Shown: in pieces, positions 11,701 through 25,900 of the stretch
Layout of the letters: every line of letters starts with the position of its first letter
Numbering within the stretch: the stretch's first letter is position 1
From: Prosopocoilus inquinatus
Taxonomy: Eukaryota > Arthropoda > Insecta > Coleoptera > Lucanidae
DNA: 64,000 nucleotides
Reading direction: 5' to 3'
Assembly (NCBI GenBank): GCA_036172665.1
Contig: CM069877.1
Location: 22,345,001-22,409,000 of the forward strand
Notes under the pieces: generated by a model
Databases searched by the model: none
What the model was told of the DNA's origin: nothing
Seen by the model: only the letters and a program-made list of their open reading frames with translations
Translations under genes and position numbers: made by a program

Positions 11701-13629
11701 TAGTTTTGAACGAAACAAAACGTATTAGCAGTGTTCCTGTGATGTATCTAATCGATCCTTACTTAGCTACTATGTTATTTGACGTTTCGATGGACTCTAG
11801 AAACTCTATGGTGAGATACGAAATTTTCGGACGCAGCCGAAGCTGGAAATAGTTTTAAACGAAACAATACGCATTAGCGTTGTTCCTGTGATGTATCTAA
11901 TCGATCCTTACTCATCTATCATGTTATTTGACGTTTGGATGGACTCCAGTAACTCTGATGTGAGATACAAAGTTCTCGGACGCAGCAGAAGCTGGAAATA
12001 GTTTTAAATGAAACAACACGCATTAGCGTTGTTCTTGCGATGTATCTAATCGATCCTTACTTATCTATCATGTTATTTGATGTTTCGATGGACTCTAGTA
12101 ACTCTGATGTGAGATACGAAGTTTTTGGGCGCAGCAGGAGCTGGAAATAGTTTTAAACAAAGCAACACGTATTAGCGTTGTTCCTGTGATGTATCTAATC
12201 GATCCTTACTCATCTATCATGTTATTTTACGTTTGGATGGACTCCAGTAACTCTGATGTGAGATACAAAGTTTTTGGACGCAGCAGAAGCTGGAAATAGT
12301 TTTGAATGAAACAACACGTATTAGCGTTATTCCTGTGATGTATCTAATCGATCCTTACTTAGCTACTATGTTATTTGACGTTTCGATGGACTCCAGTAAC
12401 TTTGATGTGAGATACGAAGTTCTCGGACGCAGCTGTAGCTGGAAATAGTTTTAAATGAAACAACACGCATTAGCGTTGTTCCTGTGATGTATCTAATCGA
12501 TCCTTACTCATCTATCATGTTATTTTACGTTTGGATGGACTCCAGTAACTCTGATGTGAGATACAAAGTTTTTGAACGCAGCAGAAGCTGGAAATAGTTT
12601 CAAACGAAACAACACGCATTAGCGTTGTTCCTGTGATGTATCTAATCGATCCTTACTCATCTATCATGTTATTTGGCGTTTCGATGGACTCCAGTAACTT
12701 TGATGTGAGATACGAAGTTCTCGGACGCAGCTGAAGCTAGAAATAGTTTTAAACGAAACAACACGCATTAGCGTTGTTCCTGTGCTGTATCTAATCGATC
12801 CTTACTTAGCTACTATGTTATTTGACGTTTCGATGGACTCTAGTAACTCTATGGTGAGATACGAAATTTTCGGACGCAGCAGAAGCTGGAAATAGTTTTA
12901 AACGAAACAACACGCATTAGCGTTGTTCCTGTGATGTATCTAATCGATCCTTACTCATCTATCATGTTATTTGGCGTTTCGATGGACTCCAGTAACTTTG
13001 ATGTGAGATACGAAGTTCTCGGACGCAGCTGTAGCTGGAAATAGTTTTAAATGAAACAACACGTATTAGCGTTGTTCCTGTGATGTATCTAATCGATCCT
13101 TACTCATCTATCATGTTATTTTACGTTTGGATGGACTCCAGTAACTCTGATGTGAGATACAAAGTTTTTGAACGCAGCAGAAGCTGGAAATAGTTTCAAA
13201 CGAAACAACACGCATTAGCGTTGTTCCTGTGATGTATCTAATCGATCCTTACTCATCTATCATGTTATTTGGCGTTTCGATGGACTCCAGTAACTCTGAT
13301 GTGAGATACAAAGTTTTCGGACGCAGCAGAAGCTGGAAATAGTTTTAAATGAAACAACACCTATTAGCGTTGTTCCTGTGCTGTATCTAATCGATCCTTA
13401 CTTATCTATCAGGTTATTTGACGTTTCGATGGACTCCAGTAACTCTGATGTGAGATACGACGTTTTCGGACGTAGCAGAAGCTGGAAATAGTTTTAAACG
13501 AAACAACACGTATTGGCGTTGTTCCTGTGATGTATGTAATCGATCCTTACTCATCTATCATGTTATTTGACGTTTGGATGGACTCCAGTAACTCTGATGT
13601 GAGATACAAAGTTCTCGGACGCAGCAGAA
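8350..13629 (+). repeat. Large segmental duplication, copy 1 (5.28 kb)
   Basis: This stretch matches 15,502-20,632. The offset is 7,152 bp (48 monomers) on the left, shown by ggcgtctcg (8503/15,655), gactgcag (9111/16,263) and gatttactcc (10,001/17,153). It becomes 7,003 bp (47 monomers) to the right of about 10,200, shown by the gatgttag and agaaactct markers. Copy 1 has one monomer more than copy 2. Private differences such as gttttgaatg near 12,305 show that the copies have begun to diverge. Confidence 0.85.
8786..10220 (+). repeat. 10-monomer block, copy 2
   Basis: It has the same order and markers as 6551-7985 at an offset of 2,235 bp. It ends inside an E monomer: the left copy continues with ttttaaacaaagc while this one continues with ttttaaatgaaac and gcgttttt. 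It lies inside the large duplication, so the large duplication is the later event. Confidence 0.85.
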
Positions 13630-15440
13630 ACTGGAAATAGTTTTAAAAGAAACAACACGAATTGGCGTTGTTCCTGTGATGTATCTAATCGATCCTTACT
13701 CATCTATCATGTTATTTGACGTTTCGATGGACTCTAGTAACTCTGATGTGAGATACGAAGTTTTTGGGTGCAGCAGGAGCTGGAAATAGTTTTAAACAAA
13801 GCAACACGTATTAGCGTTGTTCCTGTGATGTACCTAATCGATCCTTACTCATCTATCATGTTATTTTATGTTTGGATGGACTCCAGTAACTCTGATGTGA
13901 GATACAAAGTTTTTGAACGCAGCAGAAGCTGGAAATAGTTTCAAACGAAACAACACGCATTAGCGTTGTTCCTGTGATGTATCTAATCGATCCTTACTCA
14001 TCTATCATGTTATTTGGCGTTTCGATGGACTCCAGTAACTCTGATGTGAGATACAAAGTTTTCGGACGCAGCAGAAGCTGGAAATAGTTTTAAATGAAAC
14101 AACACCTATTAGCGTTGTTCCTGTGCTGTATCTAATCGATCCTTACTTATCTATCAGGTTATTTGACGTTTCGATGGACTCCAGTAACTCTGATGTGAGA
14201 TACGACGTTTTCGGACGTAGCAGAAGCTGGAAATAGTTTTAAACGAAACAACACGTATTGGCGTTGTTCCTGTGATGTATGTAATCGATCCTTACTCATC
14301 TATCATGTTATTTGACGTTTGGATGGACTCCAGTAACTCTGATGTGAGATACAAAGTTCTCGGACGCAGCAGAAACTGGAAATAGTTTTAAAAGAAACAA
14401 CACGAATTGGCGTTGTTCCTGTGATGTATCTAATCGATCCTTACTCATCTATCATGTTATTTGACGTTTCGATGGACTCTAGTAACTCTGATGTGAGATA
14501 CGAAGTTTTTGGGCGCAGCAGGAGCTGGAAATAGTTTTAAACAAAGCAACACGTATTAGCGTTGTTCCTGTGATGTACCTAATCGATCCTTACTCATCTA
14601 TCATGTTATTTTATGTTTGGATGGACTCCAGTAACTCTGATGTGAGATACAAAGTTTTTGGACGCAGCAGAAGCTGGAAATAGTTTTAAACGAAACAACA
14701 CGCTTTAGCGTTGTTCCTGTGATGTATCTAATCGATCATAACTCATATATCATGTTATTTGGCGTTTCGATGGACTCCAGTAACTTTGATGTGAGATACG
14801 AAGTTCTCGGACGCAGCTGTAGCTGGAAATAGTTTTAAATGAGACAACACGTATTAGCGTTGTTCCTGTGATGTATCTAATCGATCCTTACTCATCTATC
14901 ATGTTATTTTACGTTTGGATGGACTCCAGTAACTCTTATGTGAGATACAAAGTTTTTGGACGCAGCAGAAGCTGGAAATAGTTTCAAACGAAACAACACG
15001 CATTAGCGTTGTTCCTGTGATGTATCTAATAGATCCTTACTCATCTATCATGTTATTTGGCGTTTCGATGGACTCCAGTAACTTTGATGTGAGATACGAA
15101 GTTCTCGGACGCAGCAGAAGCTGGAAATAGTTTCAAACGAAACAACACGCATTAGCGTTGTTCCTGTGATGTATCTAATCGATCCTTACTCATCTATCAT
15201 GTTATTTGGCGTTTCGATGGACTCCAGTAACTTTGATGTGAGATACGAAGTTCTCGGACGCAGCTGAAGCTAGAAATAGTTTTAAACGAAACAACACGCA
15301 TTAGCGTTGTTCCTGTGCTGTATCTAATCGATCCTTACTTATCTATCAGGTTATTTGACGTTTCGATGGACTCCAGTAACTCTGATGTGAGATACGACGT
15401 TTTCGGACGCAGCAGAAGCTGGAAATAGTTTTAAACGAAA
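11935..15440 (+). repeat. 3.5-kb segment repeated at 22,961-26,466 (copy 1)
   Basis: The offset is 11,026 bp, exactly 74 monomers, shown by aatagatcc (15,031/26,057), gggtgcagc and the cgtagcag D units. Its first 1.7 kb also lies inside the 5.28-kb duplication, so that part exists three times in the window (near 11.9, 18.9 and 23.0 kb). Confidence 0.85.
13256..14660 (+). repeat. 5-monomer tandem duplication (745-bp unit)
   Basis: Copy 1 (13,256-13,915) and copy 2 (from 14,001) share an A-left unit with acaaagttttcgg, then D (cgtagcag), E (agaaactgg) and F, followed by the left part of a G unit. The F of copy 1 has gggtgcagc where copy 2 has gggcgcagc. Both copies appear again at 24,282-25,686, so this tandem duplication predates the 11,026-bp duplication. 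Confidence 0.8.
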
Positions 15441-15501
15441 CAACACCTATTAGCGTTGTTCCTGTGCTGTATCTAATCGATCCTTACTTATCTATCAGGT
15501 T

Positions 15502-18500
15502 ATTTGGCGTTTCGATGGACTCCAGTAACTTTGATGTGAGATACGAAGTTCTCGGACGCAGCTGTAGCTGGAAATAGTTTTAAATGAAACAACACGTATT
15601 AGCGTTGTTCCTGTGATGTATCTAATCGATCCTTACTCATCTATCATGTTATTTGGCGTCTCGATGGACTCCAGTAACTTTGATGTGAGATACGAAGTTC
15701 TCGGACGCAGCTGTAGCTGGAAATAGTTTTAAATGAAACAACACGTATTGGCGTTGTTCCTGTGATGTATCTAATCGATCCTTACTCATCTATCATGTTA
15801 TTTTACGTTTGGATGGACTCCAGTAACTCTGATGTGAGATACAAAGTTTTTGAACGCAGCAGAAGCTGGAAATAGTTTCAAACGAAACAACACGCATTAG
15901 CGTTGTTCCTGTGATGTATCTAATCGATCCTTACTCATCTATCATGTTATTTGGCGTTTCGATGGACTCCAGTAACTTTGATGTGAGATGCGAAGTTCTC
16001 GGACGCAGCAGAAGCTGGAAATAGTTTCAAACGAAACAACACGCATTAGCGTTGTTCCTGTGATGTATCTAATCGATCCTTACTCATCTATCATGTTATT
16101 TGGCGTTTCGATGGACTCCAGTAACTTTGATGTGAGATACGAAGTTCTTGGACTCAGCTGAAGCTAGAAATAGTTTTAAACGAAACAACACGCATTAGCG
16201 TTGTTCCTGTGCTGTATCTAATCGATCCTTACTTATCTATCAGGTTATTTGACGTTTCGATGGACTGCAGTAACTCTGATGTGAGATACGACGTTTTCGG
16301 ACGCAGCAGAAGCTGGAAATAGTTTTAAACGAAACAAGACGTATTAGCGTTGTTCCTGTGATGTATCTAATCGATCCTTTCTCATCTATCATGTTATTTT
16401 ACGTTTGGATGGACTCCAGTAACTCTGATGTGAGATACGACGTTTTCGGACGCAGCAGAAGCTGGAAATAGTTTTAAAAGAAACAACACGTATTAGCGTT
16501 GTTCCTGTGATGTATGTAATCGATCCTTACTAATCTATCATGTTATTTGACGTTTGGATGGACTCCAGTAACTCTGATGTGAGATACAAAGTTCTCGGAC
16601 GCAGCAGAAGCTGGAAATAGTTTTAAATGAAACAACACGCATTAGCGTTTTTCCTGTGATGTATCTAATCGATCCTTACTCATCTATCATGTTATTTGAC
16701 GTTTCGATGGACTCTAGTAACTCTGATGTGAGATACGAAGTTTTTGGGCGCAGCAGGAGCTGGAAATAGTTTTAAACAAAGCAACACGTATTAGCGTTGT
16801 TCCTGTGATGTACCTAATCGATCCTTACTCATCTATCATGTTATTTTATGTTTGGATGGACTCCAGTAACTCTGATGTGAGATACAAAGTTTTTGGACGC
16901 AGCAGAAGCTGAAAATAGTTTTAAACGAAACAACACGCTTTAGCGTTGATCCTGTGATGTATCTAATCGATCCTAACTCATCTATCATGTTATTTGGCGT
17001 TTCGATGGACTCCAGTAACTTTGATGTGAGATACGAAGTTCTCGGACGCAGCTGTAGCTGGAAATAGTTTTAAATGAAACAACACGTATTAGCGTTGTTC
17101 CTGTGATGTATCTAATCGATCCTTACTCATCTATCATGTTATTTTACGTTTGGATTTACTCCAGTAACTCTGATGTGAGATACGACGTTTTCGGACGCAG
17201 CAGAAGCTGGAAATAGTTTTAAACGAAACAACACGTATTATCGTTGTTCCTGTGATGTATGTAATCGATCCTTACTAATCTATCATGTTATTTGACGTTT
17301 GGATGGACTCCAGTAACTCTGATGTGAGATACGAAGTTTTTGGGCGCAGCAGGAGCTGGAAATAGTTTTAAACAAAGCAACACGTATTAGCGTTGTTCGT
17401 GTGATGTACCTAATCGATCCTTACTCATCTATCATGTTATTTTATGTTTGGATGGACTCCAGTAACTTTGATGTTAGATACGAAGTTCTCGGACGCAGCT
17501 GTAGCTGGAAATAGTTTTAAATGAAACCACACGTATTAGCGTTGTTACTGTGATGTATCTAATCGATCCTTACTCATCTATCATGTTATTTTACGTTTGG
17601 ATGGACTCTAGTAACTCTGATGTGAGATACGAAGTTTTTGGGCGCAGCAGGAGCTGGAAATAGTTTTAAACAAAGCAACACGTATTAGCGTTGTTCCTGT
17701 GATGTACCTAATCGATCCTTACTCATCTATCATGTTATTTTATGTTTGGATGGACTCCAGTAACTCTGATGTGAGATACAAAGTTTTTGGACGCAGCAGA
17801 AGCTGGAAATAGTTTTGAACGAAACAACACGTATTAGCGTTGTTCCTGTGATGTATCTAATCGATCCTTACTTATCTATCAGGTTATTTGACGTTTCGAT
17901 GGACTCAAGTAACTCTGATGTGAGATACGACGTTTTCGGACGCAGCAGAAGCTGGAAATAGTTTTAAACGAAACAACACGTATTAGCGTTGTTCCTGTGA
18001 TGTATGTAATCGATCCTTACTAATCTATCATGTTATTTGACGTTTGGATGGACTCCAGTAACTCTGATGTGAGATACAAAGTTCTCGGACGCAGCAGAAG
18101 CTGGAAATAGTTTTAAATGAAACAACACGCATTAGCGTTTTTCCTGTGATGTATCTAATCGATCCTTACTCATCTATCATGTTATTTGACGTTTCGATGG
18201 ACTCTAGTAACTCTGATGTGAGATACGAAGTTTTTGGGCGCAGCAGGAGCTGGAAATAGTTTTAAACAAAGCAACACGTATTAGCGTTGTTCCTGTGATG
18301 TACCTAATCGATCCTTACTCATCTATCATGTTATTTTATGTTTGGATGGACTCCAGTAACTCTGATGTGAGATACAAAGTTTTTGGACGCAGCAGAAGCT
18401 GGAAATAGTTTTGAACGAAACATCACGTATTAGCGTTATTCCTGTGATGTATCTAATCGATCCTTACTTAGCTACTATGTTATTTGACGTTTCGATGGAC

Positions 18501-20632
18501 TCCAGTAACTTTGATGTGAGATACGAAGTTCTCGGACGCAGCTGTAGCTGGAAATAGTTTTAAATGAAACAACACGTATTAGCGTTGTTCCTGTGATGTA
18601 TCTAATCGACCCTTACTCATCTATCATGTTATTTTACGTTTGGATGGACTCCAGTAACTCTGATGTGAGATACGATGTTTTTGGACGCAGCAGAAGCTGG
18701 AAATAGTTTTGAACGAAACAAAACGTATTAGCAGTGTTCCTGTGATGTATCTAATCGATCCTTACTTAGCTACTATGTTATTTGACGTTTCGATGGACTC
18801 TAGAAACTCTATGGTGAGATACGAAATTTTCGGACGCAGCCGAAGCTGGAAATAGTTTTAAACGAAACAATACGCATTAGCGTTGTTCCTGTGATGTATC
18901 TAATCGATCCTTACTCATCTATCATGTTATTTGACGTTTGGATGGACTCCAGTAACTCTGATGTGAGATACAAAGTTCTCGGACGCAGCAGAAGCTGGAA
19001 ATAGTTTTAAATGAAACAACACGCATTAGCGTTGTTCTTGCGATGTATCTAATCGATCCTTACTTATCTATCATGTTATTTGATGTTTCGATGGACTCTA
19101 GTAACTCTGATGTGAGAAACGAAGTTTTTGGGCGCAGCAGGAGCTGGAAATAGTTTTAAACAAAGCAACACGTATTAGCGTTGTTCCTGTGATGTATCTA
19201 ATCGATCCTTACTCATCTATCATGTTATTTTACGTTTGGATGGACTCCAGTAACTCTGATGTGAGATACAAAGTTTTTGGACGCAGCAGAAGCTGGAAAT
19301 AGTTTTGAACGAAACAACACGTATTAGCGTTATTCCTGTGATGTATCTAATCGATCCTTACTTAGCTACTATGTTATTTGACGTTTCGATGGACTCCAGT
19401 AACTTTGATGTGAGATACGAAGTTCTCGGACGCAGCTGTAGCTGGAAATAGTTTTAAATGAAACAACACGCATTAGCGTTGTTCCTGTGATGTATCTAAT
19501 CGATCCTTACTCATCTATCATGTTATTTTACGTTTGGATGGACTCCAGTAACTCTGATGTGAGATACAAAGTTTTTGAACGCAGCAGAAGCTGGAAATAG
19601 TTTCAAACGAAACAACACGCATTAGCGTTGTTCCTGTGATGTATCTAATCGATCCTTACTCATCTATCATGTTATTTGGCGTTTCGATGGACTCCAGTAA
19701 CTTTGATGTGAGATACGAAGTTCTCGGACGCAGCTGAAGCTAGAAATAGTTTTAAACGAAACAACACGCATTAGCGTTGTTCCTGTGCTGTATCTAATCG
19801 ATCCTTACTTAGCTACTATGTTATTTGACGTTTCGATGGACTCTAGTAACTCTATGGTGAGATACGAAATTTTCGGACGCAGCAGAAGCTGGAAATAGTT
19901 TTAAACGAAACAACACGCATTAGCGTTGTTCCTGTGATGTATCTAATCGATCCTTACTCATCTATCATGTTATTTGGCGTTTCGATGGACTCCAGTAACT
20001 TTGATGTGAGATACGAAGTTCTCGGACGCAGCTGTAGCTGGAAATAGTTTTAAATGAAACAACACGTATTAGCGTTGTTCCTGTGATGTATCTAATCGAT
20101 CCTTACTCATCTATCATGTTATTTTACGTTTGGATGGACTCCAGTAACTCTGATGTGAGATACAAAGTTTTTGAACGCAGCAGAAGCTGGAAATAGTTTC
20201 AAACGAAACAACACGCATTAGCGTTGTTCCTGTGATGTATCTAATCGATCCTTACTCATCTATCATGTTATTTGGCGTTTCGATGGACTCCAGTAACTCT
20301 GATGTGAGATACAAAGTTTTCGGACGCAGCAGAAGCTGGAAATAGTTTTAAATGAAACAACACCTATTAGCGTTGTTCCTGTGCTGTATCTAATCGATCC
20401 TTACTTATCTATCAGGTTATTTGACGTTTCGATGGACTCCAGTAACTCTGATGTGAGATACGACGTTTTCGGACGTAGCAGAAGCTGGAAATAGTTTTAA
20501 ACGAAACAACACGTATTGGCGTTGTTCCTGTGATGTATGTAATCGATCCTTACTCATCTATCATGTTATTTGACGTTTGGATGGACTCCAGTAACTCTGA
20601 TGTGAGATACAAAGTTCTCGGACGCAGCAGAA
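15502..20632 (+). repeat. Large segmental duplication, copy 2 (5.13 kb)
   Basis: This matches 8,350-13,629 minus one 149-bp monomer. It starts inside a D/A hybrid at 15,491 (atcaggtta followed by ggcgtttcg) and ends inside an E monomer, where tails differ (agaaactgg against agaagctgg). The missing monomer is marked by the E/F hybrid at 17,279. A private substitution is gagaaacgaag near 19,113. Confidence 0.85.
17279..17427 (+). repeat. Hybrid E/F monomer at a one-monomer loss
   Basis: The left half is type E (taatctatc, gacgtttgg) and the right half type F (gaagtttttgggcgcagcagg). In the sister copy these are two separate monomers at 10,127 and 10,276. The offset between the copies drops from 7,152 to 7,003 bp here, as expected from an in-register deletion. 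Confidence 0.85.
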
Positions 20633-22940
20633 GCTGGAAATAGTTTTAAATGAAACAACACGCATTAGCGTTTTTCCTGTGATGTATCTAATCGATCCTT
20701 ACTCATCTATCATGTTATTTGACGTTTCGATGGACTCTAGTAACTCTGATGTGAGATACGAAGTTTTTGGGCGCAGCAGGAGCTGGAAATAGTTTTAAAC
20801 AAAGCAACACGTATTAGCGTTGTTCCTGTGATGTACCTAATCGATCCTTACTCATCTATCATGTTATTTTATGTTTGGATGGACTCCAGTAACTCTGATG
20901 TGAGATACAAAGTTTTTGGACGCAGCAGAAGCTGAAAATAGTTTTAAACGAAACAACACGCTTTAGCGTTGATCCTGTGATGTATCTAATCGATCCTAAC
21001 TCATCTATCATGTTATTTGGCGTTTCGATGGACTCCAGTAACTTTGATGTGAGATACGAAGTTCTCGGACGCAGCTGTAGCTGGAAATAGTTTTAAATGA
21101 AACAACACGTATTAGCGTTGTTCCTGTGATGTATCTAATCGATCCTTACTCATCTATCATGTTATTTTACGTTTGGATTTACTCCAGTAACTCTGATGTG
21201 AGATACGACGTTTTCGGACGCAGCAGAAGCTGGAAATAGTTTTAAACGAAACAACACGTATTATCGTTGTTCCTGTGATGTATGTAATCGATCCTTACTA
21301 ATCTATCATGTTATTTGACGTTTGGATGGACTCCAGTAACTCTGATGTGAGATACAAAGTTCTCGGACGCAGCAGAAGCTGGAAATAGTTTTAAATGAAA
21401 CAACACGCATTAGCGTTTTTCCTGTGATGTATCTAATCGATCCTTACTCATCTATCATGTTATTTGACGTTTCGATGGACTCTAGTAACTCTGATGTGAG
21501 ATACGAAGTTTTTGGGCGCAGCAGGAGCTGGAAATAGTTTTAAACAAATCAACACGTATTAGCGTTGTTCGTGTGATGTACCTAATCGATCCTTACTCAT
21601 CTATCATGTTATTTTATGTTTGGATGGACTCCAGTAACTTTGATGTTAGATACGAAGTTCTCGGGCGCAGCTGTAGCTGGAAATAGTTTTGAACGAAACA
21701 ACACGTATTAGCGTTGTTCCTGTGATGTATCTAATCGATCCTTACTTATCTATCAGGTTATTTGACGTTTCGATGGACTCAAGTAACTCTGATGTGAGAT
21801 ACGACGTTTTCGGACGCAGCAGAAGCTGGAAATAGTTTTAAACGAAACAACACGTATTAGCGTTGTTCCTGTGATGTATGTAATCGATCCTTACTAATCT
21901 ATCATGTTATTTGACGTTTGGATGGACTCCAGTAACTCTGATGTGAGATACAAAGTTCTCGGACGCAGCAGAAGCTGGAAATAGTTTTAAATGAAACAAC
22001 ACGCATTAGCGTTTTTCCTGTGATGTATCTAATCGATCCTTACTCATCTATCATGTTATTTGACGTTTCGATGGACTCTAGTAACTCTGATGTGAGATAC
22101 GAAGTTTTTGGGCGCAGCAGGAGCTGGAAATAGTTTTAAACAAAGCAACACGTATTAGCGTTGTTCCTGTGATGTACCTAATCGATCCTTACTCATCTAT
22201 CATGTTATTTTATGTTTGGATGGACTCCAGTAACTCTGATGTGAGATACAAAGTTTTTGGACGCAGCAGAAGCTGGAAATAGTTTTGAACGAAACATCAC
22301 GTATTAGCGTTATTCCTGTGATGTATCTAATCGATCCTTACTTAGCTACTATGTTATTTGACGTTTCGATGGACTCCAGTAACTTTGATGTGAGATACGA
22401 AGTTCTCGGACGCAGCTGTAGCTGGAAATAGTTTTAAATGAAACAACACGTATTAGCGTTGTTCCTGTGATGTATCTAATCGACCCTTACTCATCTATCA
22501 TGTTATTTTACGTTTGGATGGACTCCAGTAACTCTGATGTGAGATACGATGTTTTTGGACGCAGCAGAAGCTGGAAATAGTTTTGAACGAAACAAAACGT
22601 ATTAGCAGTGTTCCTGTGATGTATCTAATCGATCCTTACTTAGCTACTATGTTATTTGACGTTTCGATGGACTCTAGAAACTCTATGGTGAGATACGAAA
22701 TTTTCGGACGCAGCCGAAGCTGGAAATAGTTTTAAACGAAACAATACGCATTAGCGTTGTTCTTGCGATGTATCTAATCGATCCTTACTTATCTATCATG
22801 TTATTTGATGTTTCGATGGACTCTAGTAACTCTGATGTGAGATACGAAGTTTTTGGGCGCAGCAGGAGCTGGAAATAGTTTTAAATGAAACAACACGTAT
22901 TAGCGTTGTTCCTGTGATGTATCTAATCGACCCTTACTCA
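20557..22940 (+). repeat. Mosaic stretch joining copies of earlier blocks
   Basis: From 20,557 the order E F G A1 B/D (gatttactcc at 21,176) E F G/A1 follows 16,534 onward at an offset of 4,023 bp (27 monomers). A G/A1-type hybrid at 21,600 then joins to D (actcaag), after which the sequence tracks 10,872 onward at 10,877 bp (73 monomers). At 22,792 an F2 with ttcttgcgatg appears directly after a C, and the same F2 returns at 23,090, so a small local rearrangement happened here. Confidence 0.7.
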
Positions 22941-22960
22941 TCTATCATGTTATTTTACGT

Positions 22961-25900
22961 TTGGATGGACTCCAGTAACTCTGATGTGAGATACAAAGTT
23001 CTCGGACGCAGCAGAAGCTGGAAATAGTTTTAAATGAAACAACACGCATTAGCGTTGTTCTTGCGATGTATCTAATCGATCCTTACTTATCTATCATGTT
23101 ATTTGATGTTTCGATGGACTCTAGTAACTCTGATGTGAGATACGAAGTTTTTGGGCGCAGCAGGAGCTGGAAATAGTTTTAAACAAAGCAACACGTATTA
23201 GCGTTGTTCCTGTGATGTATCTAATCGATCCTTACTCATCTATCATGTTATTTTACGTTTGGATGGACTCCAGTAACTCTGATGTGAGATACAAAGTTTT
23301 TGGACGCAGCAGAAGCTGGAAATAGTTTTGAACGAAACAACACGTATTAGCGTTATTCCTGTGATGTATCTAATCGATCCTTACTTAGCTACTATGTTAT
23401 TTGACGTTTCGATGGACTCCAGTAACTTTGATGTGAGATACGAAGTTCTCGGACGCAGCTGTAGCTGGAAATAGTTTTAAATGAAACAACACGCATTAGC
23501 GTTGTTCCTGTGATGTATCTAATCGATCCTTACTCATCTATCATGTTATTTTACGTTTGGATGGACTCCAGTAACTCTGATGTGAGATACAAAGTTTTTG
23601 AACGCAGCAGAAGCTGGAAATAGTTTCAAACGAAACAACACGCATTAGCGTTGTTCCTGTGATGTATCTAATCGATCCTTACTCATCTATCATGTTATTT
23701 GGCGTTTCGATGGACTCCAGTAACTTTGATGTGAGATACGAAGTTCTGGGACGCAGCTGAAGCTAGAAATAGTTTTAAACGAAACAACACGCATTAGCGT
23801 TGTTCCTGTGCTGTATCTAATCGATCCTTACTTAGCTACTATGTTATTTGACGTTTCGATGGACTCTAGTAACTCTATGGTGAGATACGAAATTTTCGGA
23901 CGCAGCAGAAGCTGGAAATAGTTTTAAACGAAACAACACGCATTAGCGTTGTTCCTGTGATGTATCTAATCGATCCTTACTCATCTATCATGTTATTTGG
24001 CGTTTCGATGGACTCCAGTAACTTTGATGTGAGATACGAAGTTCTCGGACGCAGCTGTAGCTGGAAATAGTTTTAAATGAAGCAACACGTATTAGCGTTG
24101 TTCCTGTGATGTATCTAATCGATCCTTACTCATCTATCATGTTATTTTACGTTTGGATGGACTCCAGTAACTCTGATGTGAGATACAAAGTTTTTGAACG
24201 CAGCAGAAGCTGGAAATAGTTTCAAACGAAACAACACGCATTAGCGTTGTTCCTGTGATGTATCTAATCGATCCTTACTCATCTATCATGTTATTTGGCG
24301 TTTCGATGGACTCCAGTAACTCTGATGTGAGATACAAAGTTTTCGGACGCAGCAGAAGCTGGAAATAGTTTTAAATGAAACAACACCTATTAGCGTTGTT
24401 CCTGTGCTGTATCTAATCGATCCTTACTTATCTATCAGGTTATTTGACGTTTCGATGGACTCCAGTAACTCTGATGTGAGATACGACGTTTTCGGACGTA
24501 GCAGAAGCTGGAAATAGTTTTAAACGAAACAACACGTATTGGCGTTGTTCCTGTGATGTATGTAATCGATCCTTACTCATCTATCATGTTATTTGACGTT
24601 TGGATGGACTCCAGTAACTCTGATGTGAGATACAAAGTTCTCGGACGCAGCAGAAACTGGAAATAGTTTTAAAAGAAACAACACGAATTGGCGTTGTTCC
24701 TGTGATGTATCTAATCGATCCTTACTCATCTATCATGTTATTTGACGTTTCGATGGACTCTAGTAACTCTGATGTGAGATACGAAGTTTTTGGGTGCAGC
24801 AGGAGCTGGAAATAGTTTTAAACAAAGCAACACGTATTAGCGTTGTTCCTGTGATGTACCTAATCGATCCTTACTCATCTATCATGTTATTTTATGTTTG
24901 GATGGACTCCAGTAACTCTGATTTGAGATACAAAGTTTTTGAACGCAGCAGAAGCTGGAAATAGTTTCAAACGAAACAACACGCATTAGCGTTGTTCCTG
25001 TGATGTATCTAATCGATCCTTACTCATCTATCATGTTATTTGGCGTTTCGATGGACTCCAGTAACTCTGATGTGAGATACAAAGTTTTCGGACGCAGCAG
25101 AAGCTGGAAATAGTTTTAAATGAAACAACACCTATTAGCGTTGTTCCTGTGCTGTATCTAATCGATCCTTACTTATCTATCAGGTTATTTGACGTTTCGA
25201 TGGACTCCAGTAACTCTGATGTGAGATACGACGTTTTCGGACGTAGCAGAAGCTGGAAATAGTTTTAAACGAAACAACACGTATTGGCGTTGTTCCTGTG
25301 ATGTATGTAATCGATCCTTACTCATCTATCATGTTATTTGACGTTTGGATGGACTCCAGTAACTCTGATGTGAGATACAAAGTTCTCGGACGCAGCAGAA
25401 ACTGGAAATAGTTTTAAAAGAAACAACACGAATTGGCGTTGTTCCTGTGATGTATCTAATCGATCCTTACTCATCTATCATGTTATTTGACGTTTCGATG
25501 GACTCTAGTAACTCTGATGTGAGATACGAAGTTTTTGGGCGCAGCAGGAGCTGGAAATAGTTTTAAACAAAGCAACACGTATTAGCGTTGTTCCTGTGAT
25601 GTACCTAATCGATCCTTACTCATCTATCATGTTATTTTATGTTTGGATGGACTCCAGTAACTCTGATGTGAGATACAAAGTTTTTGGACGCAGCAGAAGC
25701 TGGAAATAGTTTTAAACGAAACAACACGCTTTAGCGTTGTTCCTGTGATGTATCTAATCGATCATAACTCATATATCATGTTATTTGGCGTTTCGATGGA
25801 CTCCAGTAACTTTGATGTGAGATACGAAGTTCTCGGACGCAGCTGTAGCTGGAAATAGTTTTAAATGAGACAACACGTATTAGCGTTGTTCCTGTGATGT

